In this document: positions 34,606 through 42,472 of the stretch, piece by piece
Layout of the letters: every line of letters begins with the position of its first letter
How positions within the stretch are numbered: position 1 is the first letter of the stretch
Assembly: GCF_011683955.1 (NCBI RefSeq)
Contig: NZ_JAAQPI010000001.1
Span: 806,001 to 870,000, forward strand
DNA from: Pseudomaricurvus alkylphenolicus
GTDB lineage: Bacteria > Pseudomonadota > Gammaproteobacteria > Pseudomonadales > Cellvibrionaceae
Length of the DNA: 64,000 nucleotides
Direction of reading: 5' to 3'
Notes under the pieces: model-generated
What the model was told of the DNA's origin: nothing
The model's input: the letters and a program-made list of their open reading frames with translations, nothing else
Database searches by the model: none
Position numbers and translations under genes: made by a program

Positions 34606-36258
34606 TTATCGAACCTGCAGCTCCGCCACCTCGCTTTCTTTCCAACCGTAGCGCACCGCTTTGCCCTCCAACTTTTCATCGTCTTTCAACCGCAGCGGCC
34701 CGGTATAAAGCTGCCAATCGCCACCGTTTGTCCGATAACCAATAGAAGCACCTTCTGTCGCACTGATGAGGCTCACACGCTCACCCAACACACGAAACTC
34801 AGGTGCCTGGGTCACCGGTTGAATTTCATCCGGCCAGGAGCGCTGTGCCAGCTGGGTCTCGTCATCGTCGCTGAGGTCGGGTACACGGGCACGATGCTTT
34901 TCATAAGCTGAACGCAATCTTTCCAGCTCGGCGGTGTATTTGGGGTCGTTCGCCAGGTTGTTGATCTCGTGGGGGTCTTCCCGGGTATCAAACAACATCT
35001 CCTCAGACCGTGGCTGAAACCACTGCCGCTGAACCTCGTTGAGTTGCCCCGCTTCCAGCAGGCGCCAGAGTTCCTGCATGGTGCCTATGTTGTCGCGATA
35101 GGCCAGATGGAAACCACCAGGCTGCAAGTTATAGCTGCGGATGTATTTAAAGCGCTGGTCCCTCACGGCTCGTTGACGGTCGGCAAAGCCACCGATTCGA
35201 TCCCGCGCCGCGAAAATATATTCGCGCGGCTCAACCGAGGAGGCTCCGGCAAAGGGTTGACCGTGAACATAGTCGGGAACAGACACTCCCGCTAATGTCA
35301 GTAATGTGGGCGCCAGGTCCACCAGGCTGATCATGCGTTCGTCAACGCCTCCCGGTGCAACACCCTGAGGGCGGTATTTCTCCGGCCAACGAATCACCAT
35401 GGGTACCTTGATGCCAGAGTCGTAAAGCTCTCTCTTGGCTCTGGGTAATCCGTCACCGTGATCCGTGGTCCAGATCACGATGGTATTGTCGGCCAGGCCG
35501 CTTTTTTCCAGTTGTGCGAGGACCTCGCCCACCTGCCGATCCACTGTGATCAGGTTGTTGTACTGTCGGGCAATGTCCTTGCGCACTTTAGGCGTGTCGG
35601 GGTAGTAAGGGGGTACGTCCACCTGCTGAGGTAACACCTGGTCTTCAGTGTCCCAGTGGATGGAAATCTGTTTTAGTTGTGTATAGAGCTGAGCAATACT
35701 CTTAGGGAAGGCGTCCTTCGCGAATATGCCGCTCTCGTGTGTACCGAGAAAGTTCACGTATCCAAAAAAGGGCTGGTCAGAAGGGAGTTTTTCAAATTGC
35801 ACGTTACCTCCGGAATCGGAATCCCACAGAGAAAACGGACCACTGCCGGAACGCACATGACTGAACTGATAATCGAGTTTGCGGCGATTGAAGGTGTAGT
35901 AACCCCGTGCTCTTAACAACTCTGGAAACGCCTTAACCTGTGGTGGTGGCACGGCGTAGTACTTTGCCGGGCCTTCTGAATAGGAGCGCATGTGCTGGGC
36001 GCCGATACTTTCCTGGTGCATACCGGAAATAATCGCCGCACGACTGGGAGCACAAACACCCGCAGCGGTATAGGTGTTTAGGTAGCGCACGCCTTGCTGC
36101 GCCAGGCGGTCGATATTGGGCGTCACCGCCACGTTATCGCCGAAGGCGCCGATTCTTGGGCCGAGGTCTTCAGCCATCAACAGGAGAAAGTTGGGCCGTT
36201 CATCTGCCGCTGCTACTAAAGGCAGCGCGATCATTGCGACCATCAACCAGTACTTCAT
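34606..36258 (-). CDS. Secreted sulfatase with C-terminal beta-sandwich-like extension
   Basis: A 550-residue sulfatase from the ATG at 36258. The signal peptide (MKYWLMVAMIALPLVAAADE) is followed by the metal-binding AEDLGPR and the formylglycine site CAPSR (Cys69), which must be matured by a formylglycine-generating enzyme not seen here. WTTDHGDG and the KRELYDSGIKVPMVIRW stretch belong to the catalytic domain. The last 60 residues (YRTNGGDWQLYTGP...) resemble a small chitobiase-like beta-sandwich. The start overlaps the preceding sulfatase stop by four bases (ATGA), so the two are translated together. A periplasmic role on sulfated sugars is likely; the specificity is unknown. Confidence 0.9.
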   Translation of the reverse strand: MKYWLMVAMIALPLVAAADERPNFLLLMAEDLGPRIGAFGDNVAVTPNIDRLAQQGVRYLNTYTAAGVCAPSRAAIISGMHQESIGAQHMRSYSEGPAKYYAVPPPQVKAFPELLRARGYYTFNRRKLDYQFSHVRSGSGPFSLWDSDSGGNVQFEKLPSDQPFFGYVNFLGTHESGIFAKDAFPKSIAQLYTQLKQISIHWDTEDQVLPQQVDVPPYYPDTPKVRKDIARQYNNLITVDRQVGEVLAQLEKSGLADNTIVIWTTDHGDGLPRAKRELYDSGIKVPMVIRWPEKYRPQGVAPGGVDERMISLVDLAPTLLTLAGVSVPDYVHGQPFAGASSVEPREYIFAARDRIGGFADRQRAVRDQRFKYIRSYNLQPGGFHLAYRDNIGTMQELWRLLEAGQLNEVQRQWFQPRSEEMLFDTREDPHEINNLANDPKYTAELERLRSAYEKHRARVPDLSDDDETQLAQRSWPDEIQPVTQAPEFRVLGERVSLISATEGASIGYRTNGGDWQLYTGPLRLKDDEKLEGKAVRYGWKESEVAELQVR

Positions 36259-37823
36259 ACTTCGCCTCTCAACATAGAGTTTGTCTCTCCATGGCTTTGT
36301 CTTGATTGATGTTTCTCGGGGCGTCGGATGGACTTTCTCCATCGTAGCACTCCCCACAACATCAGGATCAACACAAGAAAGGTAAAGACTGATTTAATAA
36401 CTATGGAAATCAACAACTGAATGTAGGGGCCTCGGTCCATATTTTTGCCGGTGACTTTGGCCTCCGGCAGCACGCCCAAAGAGGCTTTAAACTCTCTAAT
36501 TTCGGCCAGCATTTGTTCAACCCGTTGCGGGTTATCCTCGGCGAGATTATTGCGTTCCTGCGGGTCCTTCTTCAGGTTAAACAACAGCATATCGTGACCG
36601 CGGGACAAGCCTGAATTAAACACCGACAACCAGCCAACCATGCCCTTAAAGGGCAATTTCAGTTTCCATTCGCCGCTGCGATAAGCTCGCAGTTCACCTT
36701 TCATATAGTAGAACAGCTCCTGTGCTTCCCGTTCGCCATTGCCGGTCAGTAATCCGGTGATGTCCTTGCCGTCGATCACTCGATCACTGGGCACACTGGC
36801 TCCGCTGAGTCTGGCAAAGGTTGGGAGCCAGTCCATCATGGTGGCCATGCCCGCCGGCCGGGTTTGGCCGGCGATGGTGCCCGGCCAATAGGCAACAGTG
36901 GGTACGCGCATGCCCCCCTCAAAAGTGTATTGTTTGCCCATGCGCAGCTCACCGGCGGAACCACCGTGATCACCCATCAATAACCAAGGGCCGTTGTCGC
37001 TGGTAAAGATCACCAGTGTGTTTTGCGCCAGCCCCAAGGACTCCAGTTTGGACAGTACTTCGCCCACACTCCAATCCAACTCTTCAACAACGTCGCCGTA
37101 GAGACCGCCTTTTGATTTTCCTTCAAACTCCGGAGACGCGTACAGCGGCACATGGGGCATATTGTGAGCGAGGTACAAAAAGAAAGGTTGTTGGCGATGT
37201 TTGTCGATAAATTTCAGCGCCTCTTCGGTGTAGGTTCGCGTCATATAACGCTGGTCAATATCCTTATAGGTGACTTTGCGATCACGAAAATAATAAAGCC
37301 CACCCATATCATTGCTGTAGGGAACGCCGAAGAACTCATCAAAGCCCTGGTTCCAGGGCATGTATTGGTCGTGGTGGCCAAGGTGCCATTTACCCACTAA
37401 CCCGGTTACATAACCCACGTCTTTCAACATTTCGGCAATGGTCACCTCTTCGGGGTCCATGCCCTGAAAGCTTTCCGGGTAAAAAACTTCGTGAATGCCC
37501 TGGCGGATGGGATAGCGCCCGGTCAGTAGTGCCGCACGGGAAGGGGTACAAACCGGAGAGGCCGAATAAAACTGATCGAACTTGGCGCCCTGGGCCGCCA
37601 TGCGATCAATATTGGGAGTCTTGATGGTTTTGGAACCGTAACTGCCGATATCGCCGTAACCCAGGTCATCGGCGAAAATGACGATGATGTTGGGGCGGCT
37701 GGAGGCCAGGTGAGTCTGCGAAGACGCAGTCATTCCCGCGCTGTGAACAATAGTAGTAAACAACGCGATCAGTAAAAAGCCTGTTGTCTTCTGTAGCTGC
37801 AAAACCAATTCACGCAATACCAT
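36255..37823 (-). CDS. Arylsulfatase-like sulfatase with C-terminal membrane anchor
   Basis: About 522 residues from the ATG at 37823 (an in-frame TTG at 37835 is possible). An N-terminal hydrophobic segment is followed by the metal-binding FADDLGYGD and the formylglycine site CTPSRAALLTG. Further catalytic elements are GKWHLG and FTSDNGPW, typical of arylsulfatase A-like enzymes. Unusually, near the C-terminus there is a hydrophobic helix (SIVIKSVFTFLVLILMLWGV) followed by a basic tail (RWRKSIRRPEKHQ), so the enzyme is probably anchored in the inner membrane facing the periplasm. It is coupled to the following sulfatase by an ATGA overlap. Confidence 0.9.
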   Translation of the reverse strand: MVLRELVLQLQKTTGFLLIALFTTIVHSAGMTASSQTHLASSRPNIIVIFADDLGYGDIGSYGSKTIKTPNIDRMAAQGAKFDQFYSASPVCTPSRAALLTGRYPIRQGIHEVFYPESFQGMDPEEVTIAEMLKDVGYVTGLVGKWHLGHHDQYMPWNQGFDEFFGVPYSNDMGGLYYFRDRKVTYKDIDQRYMTRTYTEEALKFIDKHRQQPFFLYLAHNMPHVPLYASPEFEGKSKGGLYGDVVEELDWSVGEVLSKLESLGLAQNTLVIFTSDNGPWLLMGDHGGSAGELRMGKQYTFEGGMRVPTVAYWPGTIAGQTRPAGMATMMDWLPTFARLSGASVPSDRVIDGKDITGLLTGNGEREAQELFYYMKGELRAYRSGEWKLKLPFKGMVGWLSVFNSGLSRGHDMLLFNLKKDPQERNNLAEDNPQRVEQMLAEIREFKASLGVLPEAKVTGKNMDRGPYIQLLISIVIKSVFTFLVLILMLWGVLRWRKSIRRPEKHQSRQSHGETNSMLRGEV

Positions 37824-37890
37824 AAAACGTCGCAACTCCGGTTGTATCAGGTAATCAGTTCTACTTTGTCACGCCAAGGTGCCATTCAAC

Positions 37891-37924
37891 GGTGGATTAC
37901 GCCTGCGGCTAATCCACCCTACGC
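37891..37924 (-). repeat. REP hairpin, copy 3 (loop variant)
   Basis: GGTGGATTA, then a 10-base loop CGCCTGCGGC, then TAATCCACCCTACGC. The stem and the CCCTACGC flank match copy 2 exactly; the loop differs. It lies between a TonB receptor and a sulfatase gene about 12.6 kb from the RAYT gene, where it may also act as an mRNA-stabilising or terminating hairpin. Confidence 0.8.
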
Positions 37925-38090
37925 CTACGCTACGCTGAGAATTTCCTGGCATACCAAAGTAGACCATAGGTCTGTCCAAAAACACCCGTTTTTGGATGTG
38001 AACCATTCGGATGTACCAGCGCACGGCTCCTGTTATCAGGATAGTCGAATATCCCTTTATCAAGTGCCGTGCCTTCACTCCAAACTGGTT

Positions 38091-40337
38091 CTATTGAAAG
38101 TGATAACCCACGCTCAAGCGGTAGGTTGACGGTGCCTGCCACTGGACACGATCAACTCCTCCCAGGCTGGCATCGGCCACGTTAATATTGCTGGCCACTT
38201 CTGCATTTTCCAGATTCTGGAAGGCCAGGGTGGCGTACCAGAGTTCATCGGCGCTGTTAAAGGTCAGACTGACGTCGGTTTTGTGGTAACTGTCCTGAAA
38301 ATCCCGATCTTCCCGGTTATAGGCACTGAAGAAGACTTCATCTGACCAGTAGTAGTTAACGCTGGTGGTTAGTGTGCCCCAGGGAATCATCCAGGTGTAA
38401 GCTGCCCCCAGGTTGGCGGTAAAGTCCGGCGAGCGCGCCAGATCATTACCGGCGAGATCCAGCGGCGTGCTGCGGGGAATATTGTCCAGGGGATCATCGT
38501 CGAAGTACTCGTCGAACTTGGCGCTGGTCCAGGCCAGAGCGGCATTCAGTTCCAGGTTTTGAGTGGGCCGTGCAAGAAGTTCCAGCTCGACGCCTTTGAT
38601 TTCTGCCTCACCGGCATTGGTCACAATACTGGCCAGATCGCGAATGGTGCGCAGCTGCATGTCTGTGTATTCATAGTAATAGGCACTGACGTTGGCCTGC
38701 AGTTTATTGTCAAAGAAGCGGTTTTTGGAACCGACTTCCCACGCCAGAATCTCTTCTTCGTCGTAGGATTCGCCGTTGTTGATTTGCAGAAAGCCCCCGG
38801 ACTTAAAACCGGTGGAGACCGATGCATAGACCATATTGTCCTCGGCCACCTGCCAGTCGACACCCAGCTTCCAGGTCACGCTGCTCCAGCTGTCTTCTTT
38901 CTCAAAGGTCTCCAGTACAGGGCTGGCAAATTCCTTGCGGGAAATTTCAGCATACTTTTCATCTTTACTGTAACGGAGGCCGCCTGTGAGCTTCAGATCC
39001 TCGGTCAGGTGGTAAGAAGCCTGACCGAAAACGCCGATGGAATCGCTTTCTATGCGACTGGCGTTACCAAAGTAGGTGGGCTGTGACAGCCCCACATCGA
39101 TGGATGGAAAAATATGCACAGGAAACACCGGATGTCGAAGAGAGCTCAACCCCGCACCTTGGTCGTTCAGCCAATAGTCCACGTCGGATTCTTCGCTCAG
39201 CCAATAGAGACCCGCAACCCACTCCCAATCTCCTGCGTCGGTCGAACTCAGTTGCAATTCCTGTGAATATTGCTTGCTGCTTTGATAGCGGTTTTCGTTG
39301 AGGATATCGGCGTCCGAGAAGTCTCCATCGGCGATTGAATCAATGGTGTTCTCCTGCCAGGCGGTGATCGACTTGAGCGCCACGGCACCCAGGTTCCAGT
39401 CCAAGGTCAGGGAGGTGCCTTTGCGTTCATTGTCTCGGTCAGCAATGCCATTGGTACGCACTTCCCAGGGATCTTCAGGATTTGGGGTCGCTGTCGGATA
39501 GTACAGGTTCATAAACTTGTTGAAGCCCGTCGGCATCGGATAGTCACCCAATGCCTTGTTGCCCTCACCGGCGCCCTTCTCGGTGGAATAGTTTACACTT
39601 AACAGGATTTCGAGGTCTTCGGTTGGCAGATACAACAACTGCGTGCGAATATTGAGGCCGTCGCGATCTTCCAGATCGTCGGCTCCCGGAGTCAGGTTTT
39701 CATAGTAACCGTCGCGGGTTTCCCGTTGACCACTGATGCGCAGTAACAGTTGGTCTTCAATCAACGGCGTATTCAACACGCCTCTGACGCGACGCTGGTT
39801 GTAGTCGCCGATCTGAAGCTCCACTTTACCACCCAGGGCATCTTCCGGGCGCTTTGAAATCAGGTTGACAGAACCGCCAGTGGCGTTACGACCATACAGT
39901 GTTCCCTGGGGACCTCTTAAGACCTCCACTCGCTCCAGGTCGTAGAACAATTGAGAGCCCGCACTGGCACGAGCCTGGTAGACGCCATCAATATGAAAAG
40001 CCACACCCGGGTCACCTGTCACGGTGGTTTGCTCGGTACCTATACCCCGCACGGTAATACGCGAGTTAGCGCCGGACTGTGAGAAATGCATGCCGGGGAT
40101 TGAGGCCATCAGAGATTCTGTGTCAGTGATGCCTCTTTCATCCAGTTGATCACCGCTGATGGCGGAAATGGATGCTGCGATATCCTGGACGCTCTCAGCA
40201 CGTTTCTGTGCGGTAACCACTATTTCTTCCAGGGCGAAATCGTCAGCGGCATGAGTATTCGCAACCAGGCACAAACCGGAAATGGCTGTCGCCGCCGCCA
40301 CTGAAATCGCAAGTTGAGACTTTTTGATTATGTTCAT
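38091..40337 (-). CDS. TonB-dependent outer-membrane receptor of the sulfatase/GH3 locus
   Basis: A 748-residue receptor: signal peptide (cleavage near THA), TonB box in LEEIVVTAQKR, plug with VEVLRGPQGTLYGRNATGGS, and a beta barrel ending VGYHFQ, one residue past the usual terminal aromatic. AGAGAG precedes the ATG. It lies between the GH3-sulfatase-membrane protein operon and the sulfatase pair, all on the minus strand, and so is the probable importer of the desulfated or still sulfated saccharide handled by these enzymes. A 15-base inverted repeat lies 37 bases upstream of the ATG. Confidence 0.92.
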   Translation of the reverse strand: MNIIKKSQLAISVAAATAISGLCLVANTHAADDFALEEIVVTAQKRAESVQDIAASISAISGDQLDERGITDTESLMASIPGMHFSQSGANSRITVRGIGTEQTTVTGDPGVAFHIDGVYQARASAGSQLFYDLERVEVLRGPQGTLYGRNATGGSVNLISKRPEDALGGKVELQIGDYNQRRVRGVLNTPLIEDQLLLRISGQRETRDGYYENLTPGADDLEDRDGLNIRTQLLYLPTEDLEILLSVNYSTEKGAGEGNKALGDYPMPTGFNKFMNLYYPTATPNPEDPWEVRTNGIADRDNERKGTSLTLDWNLGAVALKSITAWQENTIDSIADGDFSDADILNENRYQSSKQYSQELQLSSTDAGDWEWVAGLYWLSEESDVDYWLNDQGAGLSSLRHPVFPVHIFPSIDVGLSQPTYFGNASRIESDSIGVFGQASYHLTEDLKLTGGLRYSKDEKYAEISRKEFASPVLETFEKEDSWSSVTWKLGVDWQVAEDNMVYASVSTGFKSGGFLQINNGESYDEEEILAWEVGSKNRFFDNKLQANVSAYYYEYTDMQLRTIRDLASIVTNAGEAEIKGVELELLARPTQNLELNAALAWTSAKFDEYFDDDPLDNIPRSTPLDLAGNDLARSPDFTANLGAAYTWMIPWGTLTTSVNYYWSDEVFFSAYNREDRDFQDSYHKTDVSLTFNSADELWYATLAFQNLENAEVASNINVADASLGGVDRVQWQAPSTYRLSVGYHFQ

Positions 40338-40373
40338 GGAACTCTCTCTTTGGGCTTGATTATTGATAACTTC

Positions 40374-40388
40374 TAGTGTTCTACACTA
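40374..40388. promoter_or_regulatory. Candidate operator TAGTGT-TCT-ACACTA
   Basis: A perfect 6-3-6 inverted repeat lies in the 119-base gap upstream of the TonB receptor gene. Its position near the expected promoter suggests a dimeric regulator site. The regulator is not identified; the AraC protein at 45080 is one option, but AraC sites are more often direct repeats. Confidence 0.45.
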
Positions 40389-40456
40389 TCAGCTTGGCCC
40401 GACACTTCGAATGGAGAAAAAAATTGAGGATATGGAGATTATTAAACCCTCCGATC

Positions 40457-41014
40457 CTACGTAAATAAAAAACGGTAACCCTGCAAAAAACCCTGAAACA
40501 TAAAGATATCGAGGCCGGTGAGCATCCAGCCTAGCCACTCCAGAGCGCAGAGTAATAGCATCGGCAACAGGAAATAACCACTGACTCCCCAGGAGCAGGA
40601 TTGCTCTTTGTTACCTAGAAGATAATACAATTCACAGCACAGATGCGCCGCGCCCATGACTAAAAACATAAGTGCATAATAAAACAGATAAAACCCTTGC
40701 AAACCGGCATATATACCCGCAGCCAAACCGAAAATCTGACCCGCCATCCAGATCTCCTTCAGATGCCAGAGCACTGGCAAGAGCAGACCAATTTTGGTCG
40801 CTTGCAGGGGAGAACTGCCCTTCATTCTGGCGCCGATATAGGAAACACCTGCACCGAGAATAATGCAGCCGAACAGAATCACACCAGCGGTATTTCTCAA
40901 GATGACAGGCAGGGCCAGGCCAAAGTCGTAAACCAGCGTCATTACAATGGCCGTCACCAGCAAGACCATGGCCGTGCGCCATTGCGGTTGAATCAACGTG
41001 TTAAGCATGTGCAT
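40457..41014 (-). CDS. Polytopic membrane protein of unknown function
   Basis: A 185-residue protein with five or six hydrophobic segments, starting MHMLNTLIQPQWRTAMVLLV. I do not recognise its family; no transporter or enzyme motif is visible. It begins 9 bases after the sulfatase stop and so is the third gene of the GH3-sulfatase operon. A role in passage or sensing of the substrate or of sulfate is possible, but this is position-based inference only. Paired cysteines (LCCELYY) lie near residue 125. Confidence 0.7.
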   Translation of the reverse strand: MHMLNTLIQPQWRTAMVLLVTAIVMTLVYDFGLALPVILRNTAGVILFGCIILGAGVSYIGARMKGSSPLQATKIGLLLPVLWHLKEIWMAGQIFGLAAGIYAGLQGFYLFYYALMFLVMGAAHLCCELYYLLGNKEQSCSWGVSGYFLLPMLLLCALEWLGWMLTGLDIFMFQGFLQGYRFLFT

Positions 41015-41023
41015 GTCTGGTCT

Positions 41024-42472
41024 TTACTCCACTGAAGCCACGGCAGCAGGTGCCTGGCGAGTATGAGTTTGCGCCGCTTGCTGCTGCTGAAGCTGGAGCT
41101 GCTGTCGTAGCCTGGCTTGCACCGCGGCGTGCGCGGGATCGTCGATCAAGTTGTGCTGCTCCCTGGGATCGCTTTGCAGATCGAATAGCTCATCGCGTTT
41201 ACCCCTCTCATAGTCAATCAGTTTATAGCGCTGGGTTCTTAGGGCAGTCTGCGCGGGTACCGGGTAGGGAAAGTCTTCGAAGTAACGGTACATCCAGGCG
41301 TCACGGAATTCACCCGGTAGCTTTTGGTCTCCTGATTCTCTGGACTGTAATAATGGCAACACACTCTTACCCTGCATATGACCGGGAATCTTGAGACCCG
41401 CGACGTCCAGCAAGGTAGGCGCCAGATCCAGATTCAGGATCATTTCACTGGAACGTTGACCCGGCCGATAACCGGCTCCGGGGTATCGCACCACAAAGGG
41501 CACCCGCATGGATTCCTCGTAGGCCCAGCGTTTATCTATCAAACGGTGTTCGCCCCACATGTAACCATTATCAGCGGCGTAGATCAGCAGGGTATTCTCG
41601 GCCAGACCCAGCTCGTCGAGCTTGTCCATCAAGCGGCCAATTTGCTGGTCCATAGCCGTCGCCGTCTCGGCGTAGTCTTTGATTTTCTCTTCCAGTGAAC
41701 TCCATAGAAAATGCTTGAAATTGCCATCGGCCAGCGCTAACCAGGAATCAGCCTCAGAGGGTAATCTGATCTCTTGGTCATCGTAGCGCCCCGCGGCCTC
41801 TTCGTCCGGCTGCATCGATAAGTGCACGGCCTTGTGGGAGAGATAGAGCGCAAACGGTTTGTCTTGATTGTCCTCTACATATTGCATGGCAAAGTTGGTC
41901 AGGTCGTCGGTGATATAGCCATTGACTTTTGCGCCAGGCACGGGAGTCTCTCCAGCCTTGAGCGCCTTGCCGTTCACAATATAAGGCGTGTTGTAGTAGG
42001 CACCCTGCCCGCCCATATGATCAAAGGTCACGAATAAATCCATGCCCCTGAGCCTGGGTATCGCTCCCGGCATATGCCATTTGCCAATAAAGGCCGTGTG
42101 GTAACCGGCCTGTTTGAGGTATTCGAAATAGGTGATATTGGCGTTGTCCCAGGGGGTAAAGTTGTTCTTCACCCCGTGCTGTTCGGGGTATTGCCCGGTA
42201 AGAAAACTGGCTCGCGAAGGGCTGCAAAGCGATGAGGTGACAAAGGCGTTTTCGAACAACACCCCTTCTTTGGCAATACGATCGATATTGGGGGTTTCCA
42301 CAAACGGGTGCCCCATGGCGCCGAGGAAATCCCAGCGGTGGTCATCCGCCAGGATAAAGACGATATTGGGCAAACGTTTGGGTTTCGGCGTCAGTTCACC
42401 CTCAGCCGACGTGCTAGCCCATGCCCAGCACAACAGGCTGAGCATGGTTAAAAACGAAACCGTTTTTCTCAT
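41024..42472 (-). CDS. Secreted sulfatase with glutamine-rich tail
   Basis: A 482-residue sulfatase. The signal peptide (MRKTVSFLTMLSLLCWAWAS) precedes the metal-binding LADDHRWDF and the formylglycine site CSPSRASFLTG (Cys83). IGKWHMPG and YAADNGYMWGEH complete the catalytic signatures; the family resembles N-acetylglucosamine-6-sulfatase and iduronate-sulfatase-like enzymes. The C-terminus is low complexity (LQLQQQQAAQTHTRQAPAAV), unlike the two other sulfatases here. The start overlaps the GH3 stop by four bases (ATGA), so desulfation and glycoside cleavage are tightly linked. Maturation requires a formylglycine-generating enzyme from elsewhere. Confidence 0.9.
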   Translation of the reverse strand: MRKTVSFLTMLSLLCWAWASTSAEGELTPKPKRLPNIVFILADDHRWDFLGAMGHPFVETPNIDRIAKEGVLFENAFVTSSLCSPSRASFLTGQYPEQHGVKNNFTPWDNANITYFEYLKQAGYHTAFIGKWHMPGAIPRLRGMDLFVTFDHMGGQGAYYNTPYIVNGKALKAGETPVPGAKVNGYITDDLTNFAMQYVEDNQDKPFALYLSHKAVHLSMQPDEEAAGRYDDQEIRLPSEADSWLALADGNFKHFLWSSLEEKIKDYAETATAMDQQIGRLMDKLDELGLAENTLLIYAADNGYMWGEHRLIDKRWAYEESMRVPFVVRYPGAGYRPGQRSSEMILNLDLAPTLLDVAGLKIPGHMQGKSVLPLLQSRESGDQKLPGEFRDAWMYRYFEDFPYPVPAQTALRTQRYKLIDYERGKRDELFDLQSDPREQHNLIDDPAHAAVQARLRQQLQLQQQQAAQTHTRQAPAAVASVE

